Assembly (NCBI GenBank): GCA_030651965.1
Contig: JAUSBQ010000387.1
Coordinates: 1 to 34,542, forward strand
Direction: 5' to 3'
Length of the DNA: 34,542 bases
From: Pseudolabrys sp.
GTDB taxonomy: Bacteria > Pseudomonadota > Alphaproteobacteria > Rhizobiales > Xanthobacteraceae
The position numbers and the translations under genes are program-made. Of the stretch, positions 6,055 through 12,571 are shown piece by piece. The notes under the pieces are model-generated. The model did no database searches. It was given only the letters and a program-made list of their open reading frames with translations, and was not told the origin of the DNA. Positions within the stretch are counted from its first letter, which is position 1; every line of letters begins with the position of its first letter.

Positions 6055-7563
6055 TCAAAATGGGATTTCAGGGGCGTCGACCGGAGGCGCGCGCTCCTCG
6101 GGCAACGGCAATCGGATTCCCAAGAGTCCCCGAGGCCGTTGTGAATCGATTGCCGCCGCAATGCGGTGGCGTTTGACAGTCGGCGATGCGGCCAGCACGG
6201 CCTCGCACAATTCGGTCTTGATGTCGGGACGCGCTCCGTTGCTGGCGCACCATTGCTGGTAAGCGACATATAGGGCGGTCTCGGTGATGAACGCTTTCGC
6301 ATCCAGCACGCAGCACTCTTCAACGAATGTTGCGGTCGGTGATGCGGCGCGCTGGAAGCTCTCCTTGGCAGCGTCACTGGATTCAGTCTCAGTGAATTTG
6401 CCATTCGCTTTAAGGCGGTCGTATCCCTCCAATGCCCAATTCAGAATTCCCGGCAGTTCGGTCCTTAGTTTGTCCGTGAGCGCCTTGTCCTCGCGACCAA
6501 CGAAAGTATTCGTCATGCGAAGCACAACTAGGCGAGCGCTGAACGCGGAAGAGTCGTCAGCGAAATTCGGGATTTTGTTTACCAGCAGGAGAAAACGAGT
6601 GAGCAGCTTCCCGACCCAAGAGACTCTATTTTTGCGGTCGACTTGTACGTTGTCTTCGCCGCTGATGGCTTTGAGGTGACCAGTGACGGTTACCTTGTCA
6701 ATCTTGGGGCCTATCGCAGCCTCCGAGATGATGGCCGCAGTCTTGGCAATAAGCGGTTGCCGACCGAATGGCTCCTGCGCGAGCGCCTGCAGCGAAGATG
6801 CTGCGACGTTCAATTCGCCGAGCAGCATGGTGATGACGCGGGCGATTGTGCCTTTGCCGCTGCGTCCCGGCCCGAGAAGGACGAAAATCTTCTGCAACGA
6901 AGTATCGGGAAGCAGCAGGTATCCCATAATCTCCTGCAGCAAAAACACTTCGCCGGCCGTAGTGCTATCGAGATTCGATGGCCAGTATTGTTCGAGCGTG
7001 TTGAGCCAAAGTGGACATGCGGCATCCGGGTCGTAGTCAAAATTCAGTGCGTTCCGCGTAAAGAAATTTGGCGTTGGCTCAGCGCATTTTCGAGTCGGGA
7101 CATGCAGAATGCAGTTCTGCAAGCTGATGCATTCCAATGGCGAAGGATTGCCGGCGTCATTCAGCCAGCATGGCGGAGCCATCTCGTCGCGCGCGGTGTA
7201 ACTCTCGCATTTGAGCGCGTGAAAGAGCGCCGACCACTGCTTGGGCTCCGCGTCATAGGGCCGTTCGACCCACGCGCCTCCGTCTTCGCCTTGCACCCTA
7301 ACCACTGCCCAATTGAAGAACGAGACGATGTCAGACATCACCGCGAGGTCTTCAAGCTCGTGATAGGCACCCTTGCGGTAGTCGAGGAAGTCGCCATTCC
7401 AATGCAGCAGCGTGGGACGCTTGCACTGGCGGAACTTCTCGGCAGTCGTAACCCAGTCCTTCCGCTGGAGAACGACAGGGAGCCGGAAGTCGCGAGGTGG
7501 CGCGGCTAGCTGCTCTATGCTCTCGGGTTCGGGCCGGGTCACCGGGCGCGTGACTTTGTTCAT
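6055..7563 (-). CDS. Phage/plasmid D5-P4-type SF3 helicase, primase-associated (502 aa)
   Basis: The protein belongs to the family annotated as phage/plasmid primase P4 C-terminal or D5-like helicase, which unwinds the origin and drives replication of phages, satellites and plasmids. The D5_N-type region is about residues 150-225 (LWLNTLEQYW, FLLQEIMGYLL). Walker A is GPGRSGKGT (231-239), Walker B lies around AAIISEAAIG (276-285), and the SF3 sensor and arginine region is FLLLVNKIPNF--DSSAFSARLVVLRM (324-350). No zinc finger, TOPRIM or archaeo-eukaryotic primase motif is visible in the short N-terminus, so primase activity is doubtful; P4 alpha itself is much longer. The start overlaps the upstream stop by four bases (ATGA). 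The GAGTC/GACTC array follows its stop. Confidence 0.85.
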   Translation of the reverse strand: MNKVTRPVTRPEPESIEQLAAPPRDFRLPVVLQRKDWVTTAEKFRQCKRPTLLHWNGDFLDYRKGAYHELEDLAVMSDIVSFFNWAVVRVQGEDGGAWVERPYDAEPKQWSALFHALKCESYTARDEMAPPCWLNDAGNPSPLECISLQNCILHVPTRKCAEPTPNFFTRNALNFDYDPDAACPLWLNTLEQYWPSNLDSTTAGEVFLLQEIMGYLLLPDTSLQKIFVLLGPGRSGKGTIARVITMLLGELNVAASSLQALAQEPFGRQPLIAKTAAIISEAAIGPKIDKVTVTGHLKAISGEDNVQVDRKNRVSWVGKLLTRFLLLVNKIPNFADDSSAFSARLVVLRMTNTFVGREDKALTDKLRTELPGILNWALEGYDRLKANGKFTETESSDAAKESFQRAASPTATFVEECCVLDAKAFITETALYVAYQQWCASNGARPDIKTELCEAVLAASPTVKRHRIAAAIDSQRPRGLLGIRLPLPEERAPPVDAPEIPF

Positions 7564-7991
7564 GGCCGCTCCTGCAATTTGCCGGTGGCGTCGACCACGC
7601 CGCTACGCATTCCGTAGGACTCACCCGCGAGAGGGCTTGGCATCGCAACGCTGAATCCGGTCGTTTCACCGAAGAAGCAGCCAAGCCAAGCGATGTCATC
7701 GGCGTCGTCTGCGGTATCAAACGTTCCCGACCCGACAACTCTGTTGTCGGCGTCGATAAGTGTATAGGTGTACGGCGGAGCAATTCCGGCGGCGCGGTTG
7801 GCCTCAAGAATTTTCGCTGTCTTGTCGCGCACCATCCAGTAGTAGTCGCGGCGTCGTTCGGCGACCGGCATTCCGTTTGGAATGAGAAAGACGTTTTCCG
7901 TGTCATCGCGCTCGTACCAAGTGAGCATGCGAAGTTTCCACAGCTTGCCAGCGCCGAAGCCCGGCGGCGTTGCGACCGTGGGTGCGCTCAA
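7560..7991 (-). CDS. Hypothetical phage-element protein (about 143 aa)
   Basis: The ORF extends to an ATG at 8039, but that start lies deep inside the upstream gene. A TTG at 7991 overlaps the upstream stop as TTGA, matching the four-base overlaps used throughout this operon, so I prefer it; an internal ATG at 7928 (MLTWYERDD) is a second option. The protein contains LWKLRMLTWYERDDTENVFL and APPYTYTLIDADNRVVGSGT, suggesting a beta-rich fold in which a DADNRVVGSG turn is prominent. No catalytic motif is recognised. Its position between the Xis-like gene and the helicase suggests a replication or regulatory accessory. Confidence 0.55.
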   Translation of the reverse strand: MSAPTVATPPGFGAGKLWKLRMLTWYERDDTENVFLIPNGMPVAERRRDYYWMVRDKTAKILEANRAAGIAPPYTYTLIDADNRVVGSGTFDTADDADDIAWLGCFFGETTGFSVAMPSPLAGESYGMRSGVVDATGKLQERP

Positions 7992-8305
7992 GATTGCACC
8001 GACTTCACAAAGGCGTTTACGCCGCCATTGCGAATCCATGTGTCGAGCGCGTCACGGTGGAAGCGGCGACCGTTTCCGACCTTCACCGACTCCGGCGCGG
8101 TCTTTTCTGAAACGTACCGTGCGAGCGTCTGCTCGCTGATGCAGATGTAGTTCGCCGCCTGTTGAGCGGTAAACCAAACCTTTGGCGCGAGGAAACCGCC
8201 AGCGATAAGGGCGGCAACAGCAGCCTCACCACCGGCAATGCCCGCCTGGCGGAAGCCATCGGCGAAAAAGTCTTCGTTGGTTTTGAGTTCGGGAATCGAC
8301 GACAT
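7988..8305 (-). CDS. Helix-turn-helix protein, Xis/AlpA-like (105 aa)
   Basis: Residues about 43-95 form a MerR/HTH_17-type winged helix: WFTAQQAANYICISEQTLAR, then YVSEKTAPESVKVGNGRRFHRDALDTWI. This domain is shared by excisionases, AlpA-type activators and many phage regulators. The start at 8305 has GGGAGGTC directly upstream; the longer ORF start is rejected. It is the first gene of the minus-strand operon leading to the helicase, so it likely controls excision and/or early expression, as AlpA-like proteins do in satellites. Which of these it does cannot be decided from sequence. Confidence 0.75.
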   Translation of the reverse strand: MSSIPELKTNEDFFADGFRQAGIAGGEAAVAALIAGGFLAPKVWFTAQQAANYICISEQTLARYVSEKTAPESVKVGNGRRFHRDALDTWIRNGGVNAFVKSVQS

Positions 8306-8592
8306 AGCGGACCTCCCGCCCCGTAGGGCTTTGGGCTCGCCAGCGATACGAGGCTGCAGCGTGCGCCTCTTCCCCATCCTGCCGAGCCGGTGTCCGAAGA
8401 ATCCGGTTTAAGGTAGGGGCCGCTTATCAATCCGCACGGCGCTCGTCGCTGCCGTGAGGTGGCATTATTAAAGGCGTCGTACTCAATCTCAGGGTTTGCA
8501 GTCAAGTCGCCGGTTCGTGTTAACCCTTGACCCGCTGAATTGCGGGTTTTGCGTCAATCCTTCTGCAACGTTTTTCGTTGCACAATTCGGTC
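8306..8592. promoter_or_regulatory. Divergent control region of the element with two dyads
   Basis: This region separates the leftward operon (start 8305) from the rightward wHTH gene (start 8593). Near the wHTH gene are CCCGC-TGAATT-GCGGG followed by TTTT (8531-8550), a terminator-like hairpin, and TGCAACG-TTTTT-CGTTGCA (8564-8582), a perfect 7-bp dyad typical of an operator. On the minus strand TTTAATAATG (about 8464-8473) could hold a -10 element, but no well-spaced -35 is seen. The arrangement resembles a lysis-lysogeny-type switch between two DNA-binding proteins. Confidence 0.5.
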
Positions 8593-8883
8593 ATGGGTAG
8601 GGTCCAATCCGCCATATTGCGCTGCCTCCGCGACGGCGTGGCGCTGACGACCCGAGAATTGACGGTCGGCGCATTCAATACTTGGACTCCGTCAGGCGCG
8701 TCCGCTGTGCGCCGCGCGTTGGCCACTCTCAAGGCCGACAAGCTGGCATCCTGCACGGCACGGCGCTGGCGACTTCACAAGGCGCTTGGTCAAACGAAGC
8801 GGCGCAAACCGAAAAAATCGAAGCAGTGGACAGCGAGGCAGGGCCGCGACGAATTGGCCGGGCAGGAGGAATTGCCGCTCTAA
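8593..8883 (+). CDS. Small basic winged-helix-like protein (96 aa)
   Basis: The sequence MGRVQSAILRCLRDGVALTT, RELTVGAFNTWTPSGASAVR and RALATLKADKLASC fits a compact winged helix, in which a helical reading unit is followed by an effector-like wing. The C-terminus is very basic (QTKRRKPKKSKQW). It is the only element gene on the plus strand, faces the integrase gene and overlaps its stop by about four bases. No ribosome site precedes the ATG at 8593; a TTG at 8578 is possible, and it would overlap the dyad at 8564-8582. It is a candidate repressor of the leftward operon, by position only. Confidence 0.6.
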   Translation: MGRVQSAILRCLRDGVALTTRELTVGAFNTWTPSGASAVRRALATLKADKLASCTARRWRLHKALGQTKRRKPKKSKQWTARQGRDELAGQEELPL

Positions 8884-10034
8884 CCCTTCATTAGTTGCAT
8901 CATGCGCGCACTGATTTTTCGCTGCGCAGCCCGCAACGACGAACCGACCAGCAGCGCCCGCGTGATGTAGCCTTGGCTGACACCGACCAGCGAATGCCCG
9001 AGGAGCAAGCGGATATCCAGTTCATTGACGCCGATTTGCGCGGCGACCGTGCGATAGGTGTGCCGCCCGGCGTTGCCGCTGTGCGTGAGTTTGCGGTGCC
9101 TCTCGTGCGTTTCAATGAGGTGGCCGTCCTTGCCGGGACCGGGAAAGACCCATTCGTTGCTGCGTGCCTCGAACGCGATGCGGCCGGCGGCGCGCGCGAG
9201 CTTTAGCTGTCGAACGATTGGCAGGCTCATCGGAATCTCAATATCAATGCCGGTCTTGGTCTTGCCAATTACGACCTTGCGTTTGGCGCAATCGACACCG
9301 TCCCAACGCAAGCGGGCAAGCTCTCCGGGCCGCATGCCAGTCAGCACGCAAAGCCGATGGTAGGCCGCACGCAAAGCGTCTTTCTCTTCGATGGCATCGA
9401 CCTGCGCTGCCCATGCTGGAAACTCGGCGAATGGAATTGCGCGGTTCGCGCGCTCTTGCTTGTTCCACTGAACGCCGGTCGCCGGGTGCATAGCTGGCAG
9501 TGAACGGTTGAATTTCTGCGCATGGCGATAGGTTGCCCGAAGGAGGCGAGCCGCATTGTTCGCCTGTACAGGGCCGCGCTTTTTGGAAAGCGCGAGGTGC
9601 CAGTCGCGTACCTTCTCGGGTGAATTCGAAATATCCGCGAGCGACTGATGTTCCCATAGCCCGAGGCAACGCTTGAAGATGCCTTCGCAGTCCGCCAGCC
9701 AACGGGTCCGTAGCGTGGCTTTGTACGCTACGAACGCTTCCGCCAACGTGACGCCGCGCGGCGGGGTGATGACGAACTTGCCGACCGCCCGCTCACCGAT
9801 GATTTCGAGCACCCGAGCGCGCGCTTGGTCGGCCTTAACGTGCGGCCACTCACCGAGCTTGCGGCTGATTGTCTTGCGGTGGCCGTTTTCACGCCCCTCC
9901 GACTGGTACCGAAAGGTCTTCCGCTTCATGCCGACGCGAAGCATGAGACCGGGGGTTTTGGAATCCCGGTGGACAATGCCGGCGCTGGAAGTGGCGAACG
10001 GAATCCGCTTGATGGCCGTGTCGGTGAAAATCAT
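8880..10034 (-). CDS. int: Tyrosine-type site-specific integrase (384 aa)
   Basis: The protein integrates and excises the element at the tRNA-Arg(CCU) gene. The N-terminal arm-binding domain begins IKRIPFATSSAGIVHRDSKT, the DUF4102/P4-integrase-like layout. A SAM-like core-binding domain follows at about 115-200. The catalytic domain contains TGMRPGELARLRWDG (first Arg), KTKTGIDIEIPM (beta-hairpin Lys), GRHTYRT (His-x-x-Arg), LLGHSL (His) and QGYITR (Tyr). All catalytic residues are present. The start at 10034 has GGAGGGAC just upstream. The gene's 5' end faces the attachment site 198 bases away, the usual layout for tRNA-targeting elements. Confidence 0.92.
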   Translation of the reverse strand: MIFTDTAIKRIPFATSSAGIVHRDSKTPGLMLRVGMKRKTFRYQSEGRENGHRKTISRKLGEWPHVKADQARARVLEIIGERAVGKFVITPPRGVTLAEAFVAYKATLRTRWLADCEGIFKRCLGLWEHQSLADISNSPEKVRDWHLALSKKRGPVQANNAARLLRATYRHAQKFNRSLPAMHPATGVQWNKQERANRAIPFAEFPAWAAQVDAIEEKDALRAAYHRLCVLTGMRPGELARLRWDGVDCAKRKVVIGKTKTGIDIEIPMSLPIVRQLKLARAAGRIAFEARSNEWVFPGPGKDGHLIETHERHRKLTHSGNAGRHTYRTVAAQIGVNELDIRLLLGHSLVGVSQGYITRALLVGSSLRAAQRKISARMMQLMKG

Positions 10035-10104
10035 AGGTCCCTCCATTTCGCCGAGCAATTGCAGGGGTTTCTGCAGGGGGCTCGGGGGACGGGACGACTA
10101 GCTC

Positions 10105-10213
10105 GAACCAGTGGGTCGCAGGGGTAGAAACGACCTTCTTGGTGAACTTCGCCTGTAATGTGTGGCCTTTCGGAGCCTCCTCAGGGTAGGTTGATAACCA
10201 GCGAGAACCAGTG
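10105..10213. repeat. Candidate integrase arm-type repeats
   Basis: GAACCAGTG occurs at 10105-10113 and 10205-10213, exactly 100 bases apart and in the same orientation. A related AACCAG lies at 10196-10201. They lie between the integrase start and the tRNA core, where arm-type binding sites of tyrosine integrases are normally found. Only two full copies exist, so chance cannot be excluded. Confidence 0.4.
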
Positions 10214-10231
10214 ATAATTCGCTTGGCGAGA

Positions 10232-10276
10232 TTCCTAAACCGAAGGTCGGAGGTTCGACTCCTCTCGGGACCGCCA
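10232..10276 (+). other. Attachment site: 3' remnant of tRNA-Arg(CCU)
   Basis: The sequence can be numbered as a tRNA: U32 U33, anticodon CCT (34-36), A37, the 3' anticodon strand ACCGA, the variable loop, T-arm GGAGG-TTCGACT-CCTCT, acceptor 3' strand CGGGACC, discriminator G and encoded CCA ending at 10276. The matching 5' parts are missing: no GGTCCCG lies about 60 bases upstream, and the preceding bases cannot pair with the anticodon 3' strand. It is thus a duplicated 3' end left by integration, not a working tRNA. The intact gene should lie off the left edge of the window with the same 45 bases. Confidence 0.85.
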
Positions 10277-10296
10277 CGCGTTCACATCACAAGAAC

Positions 10297-11601
10297 TCAA
10301 TACTTCACAACGGGCCCGCGACCCAGCGTGCGGAAGACGAGTTCGGCCACAGCCAGCAACCGATTATCGGCATAGGGCGCGCCGACAAGCTGAATGCCGA
10401 CCGGCAAACCGCGCGCTCCTGCATGTGTCGGCAATGTCACGGCCGGCGTGCCGAGCTGGGTCCAGATGCTTTGAAAGCGGTGGTTGCCCGTCTCGCTCAA
10501 GCCGAGCGGGGCTTCGCCCTGCGCCGCCGGCACCAACAGGACGTCCACGTCGGCGAAACCGTCGCCGAGTCGCTTGCGACAATTTTCGACCCGCATGCAT
10601 GCATCGAGGTAACGCTCGCGTGGTATTGCAAAGCCGTTGCTGATCGTCTTGGCCAAACTTGCACTGATGAGATCACGGTGGGTATGCCATTCAAAGGCCA
10701 TGCCGCGCGCCCGCTCAAAATCATTGACGATCACGCGGGCCATCGGCAAGTCGTCGAAGGAAGCGGGCAAAATAACTTCGCTCACGGAAAAGCCCGACTT
10801 CGCCAAACCCGCGGCGGCGTTGTCGACGGCCTCGCGTGTCGCGAGCTCGGCCGTTTCCCAGGCATAGTTACGGCAGACGCCGACGCGGACCGGCGTTTTT
10901 TGCGGGAGCCAGCCGACCGGCTCTGCATTGGTGAGAACACGCATGGCGAGTTCGACGTCCTCGACCGTGCGCGCCATGAGACCGACCGTATCGAGACTTT
11001 CGGCCGCCGGCTTGACGCCCTGACGGTTGATGAGACCAAAGGTCGGCTTGTAACCGACGATGCCGCAATAGGAAGCCGGTCGTTGCACCGACCCGCCTGT
11101 TTGCGTTCCCAGCGCAACAGCCGCCATACAATCCGCCACAGCGGCGCCTGAACCGCTCGACGATCCTCCGGGTGTATGGGAGGGATTATGGGGATTGGTG
11201 GTTTCCCCGGCGGTTGTCCCGGCGAATTCACAAGTGACGGTTTTGCCAAGGATCAGCGCACCGGCGGCGCGCAATAACGCGACGCAGGACGCGTCTGATC
11301 TGGTGCGATAACCGCGATAAATTGGCGAACCCATCTGTGTGGGCATGTCGAAGGTCTCGATAATATCCTTCACCCCGACGGGGACGCCGTGCATCGGCCC
11401 GCGCTCGGCCTGGGAATCCAGGGCGCGCGCCTGACGGAAAACCAGATCGCGGTCGAGGAAAGACCATGCGTGAATGGTCGGCTCCCGCCGGTCGATACGA
11501 TCCAAGCAAGCCTGCGCGATATCTTCGCAACGCAGCGAGCCGGCGCGTACCCGCGCGGCGATTTCGGTTGCCGGCAACGCATTGAGAGAATGGTCGATCA
11601 T
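10297..11601 (-). CDS. Amidase-signature family amidase (434 aa)
   Basis: Amidase-signature enzymes hydrolyse carboxamides with a Ser-cisSer-Lys triad. The Lys is in GVKDI (Lys78), the Gly/Ser loop is TPGGSSSGSGAA (about 144-154, cis-Ser near 148), and the nucleophile is the Ser of QTGGSVQRPAS (about 171). YKPTFGLINRQGVKP follows as in GatA-like proteins. I start at ATG 11601 (MIDHSLNALP); the longer ORF runs into the upstream gene. It is the last gene of the leftward operon, 43 bases after the deacetylase-like gene. In context it could release ammonia from a linear half-amide made by ring opening. It is not GatA: there is no gatB or gatC, and the neighbours are catabolic. Confidence 0.85.
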   Translation of the reverse strand: MIDHSLNALPATEIAARVRAGSLRCEDIAQACLDRIDRREPTIHAWSFLDRDLVFRQARALDSQAERGPMHGVPVGVKDIIETFDMPTQMGSPIYRGYRTRSDASCVALLRAAGALILGKTVTCEFAGTTAGETTNPHNPSHTPGGSSSGSGAAVADCMAAVALGTQTGGSVQRPASYCGIVGYKPTFGLINRQGVKPAAESLDTVGLMARTVEDVELAMRVLTNAEPVGWLPQKTPVRVGVCRNYAWETAELATREAVDNAAAGLAKSGFSVSEVILPASFDDLPMARVIVNDFERARGMAFEWHTHRDLISASLAKTISNGFAIPRERYLDACMRVENCRKRLGDGFADVDVLLVPAAQGEAPLGLSETGNHRFQSIWTQLGTPAVTLPTHAGARGLPVGIQLVGAPYADNRLLAVAELVFRTLGRGPVVKY

Positions 11602-11644
11602 GTCATGACCCGGAGCATCGTCGTACTGGCAGGATACCGACTGG

Positions 11645-12547
11645 CTAGCTTCCTGGCACGATGCCGGGCGGGAGAGAAGCGGAATATTTGGCAATCTCGC
11701 CCGGCGAGGTGACCCATACGCTTTGCTCGAATGATTTATGAGTCAGAACACAGTCGAGCGCCTGGGCGAGCTGTCGCAATCGAAACGGTTGTCCGGCCAC
11801 GAAAGTATGCATCGATATTCCGAAGACAAGCGATTGTTCTTTGCTCTGTTCGAGCATGGTCTCGAACTGATCGACGATCATCTGCCGAAAGTCGGTCGCG
11901 GGTTGCGCGCGGCTCAACATCGTCGGGCTGTCATTGATCTCGATCGGATAGGGGACGGAAAGCAGCGGTCCCGATCTGGTCTTCATCCAGAACGGCTGAT
12001 CGTCCGCGGGCCAGTCCATGACGAAATCGTAGCCGGCCTCTTTGAGCAGATCGGGGGTAGTCATCGTCTCCGCGATCCACGGACCCATCCAGCCGAGAGG
12101 CCGCCGGCCGACATGTCTGTTCAATGTTGACGTTGCATCGCGGATCATCGCGGCTTCGGTCGGTTCGTCCATGTCCGACTGCCGTTCGGAATTCGTGTAT
12201 CCATGCCCGATAATCTCATCGCCGCGTTGGCGGATTTTCGCGATGATTTGCGGGCATCGCTCGCACACCGAGGCATTCAGCAAGTGGCACATGGGAAGCT
12301 TGAGCTTTTCCATGAGATCGAAAATGCGCCAGATGCCGACCCGGAGTCCGTAGTCCCGCCAGGCATAGTTGCGCGGATCGGGTTGCGGACCCAGGGCCGT
12401 CGGCGTGTGGCCCAATCCTTCGCCGAAGCTGAAGTCCTCGACATTCAGCGCGACATAGAACGCGAGGGATTTGCCGCCCGGCCAATGAAAGGGCGGGCGT
12501 TCGACGATCGGCGAATAGTCATAGCGGTCGTGACTGCGGATTTTCAT
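11645..12547 (-). CDS. Polysaccharide deacetylase-fold hydrolase, PuuE/allantoinase-like (300 aa)
   Basis: The protein has the NodB-homology fold in the version found in PuuE-type allantoinases, which open cyclic amides rather than deacetylate sugars. Seen features are RYDYSPIVERPPFHWPGGKS at the N-terminus, LNVEDFSFGEGLGHTPTALG, the metal-site segment DEIIGHGYTNSERQS, and GISMHTFVAGQPFRLRQLAQ near the end. There is no signal peptide, so it acts in the cytoplasm, unlike peptidoglycan deacetylases. The length matches PuuE-like enzymes and the cyclic imide hydrolases that I recall having this fold. It lies between a molybdo-hydroxylase and an amidase, which favours cyclic amide or imide ring opening. 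The exact substrate is inference. Confidence 0.8.
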   Translation of the reverse strand: MKIRSHDRYDYSPIVERPPFHWPGGKSLAFYVALNVEDFSFGEGLGHTPTALGPQPDPRNYAWRDYGLRVGIWRIFDLMEKLKLPMCHLLNASVCERCPQIIAKIRQRGDEIIGHGYTNSERQSDMDEPTEAAMIRDATSTLNRHVGRRPLGWMGPWIAETMTTPDLLKEAGYDFVMDWPADDQPFWMKTRSGPLLSVPYPIEINDSPTMLSRAQPATDFRQMIVDQFETMLEQSKEQSLVFGISMHTFVAGQPFRLRQLAQALDCVLTHKSFEQSVWVTSPGEIAKYSASLPPGIVPGS

Positions 12548-12571
12548 AGGGGCCTTCGCGGCATGGCAAGT

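Larger units (their letters stand above)
1..10276. mobile_element. Integrated phage-satellite-like element (right end defined, left end outside or uncertain)
   Basis: The right boundary is seen directly: a truncated tRNA-Arg(CCU) 3' end at 10232-10276 lies beside a tyrosine integrase gene whose start faces it. Genes in order leftwards are integrase, wHTH protein (opposite strand), HTH/Xis-like protein, unknown, SF3 helicase, origin-like repeats, three small proteins, TerS, TerL, two unknown proteins and a nuclease. No portal, protease, capsid, tail or lysis gene can be recognised. The intact tRNA gene should lie at the left border because the remnant carries only the 3' half, but that end is not in the window. 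The IS701 fragment at the edge may be a later insertion or may mark the end of the element. Satellite status is inference; a degraded prophage continuing to the left is the alternative. Confidence 0.65.

Noticed and set aside
5643-6404. 253-aa minus-strand ORF over the end of the helicase gene
   Set aside because: It overlaps the clearly coding helicase frame and the repeat array and has no recognisable protein features.
10232-10276. Functional tRNA gene
   Set aside because: The 5' acceptor strand, D-arm and 5' anticodon strand are missing; only the 3' half can be fitted.
10423-11151. 242-aa plus-strand ORF opposite the amidase
   Set aside because: It is a mirror of a strongly conserved gene in GC-rich DNA, where long antisense ORFs are common.
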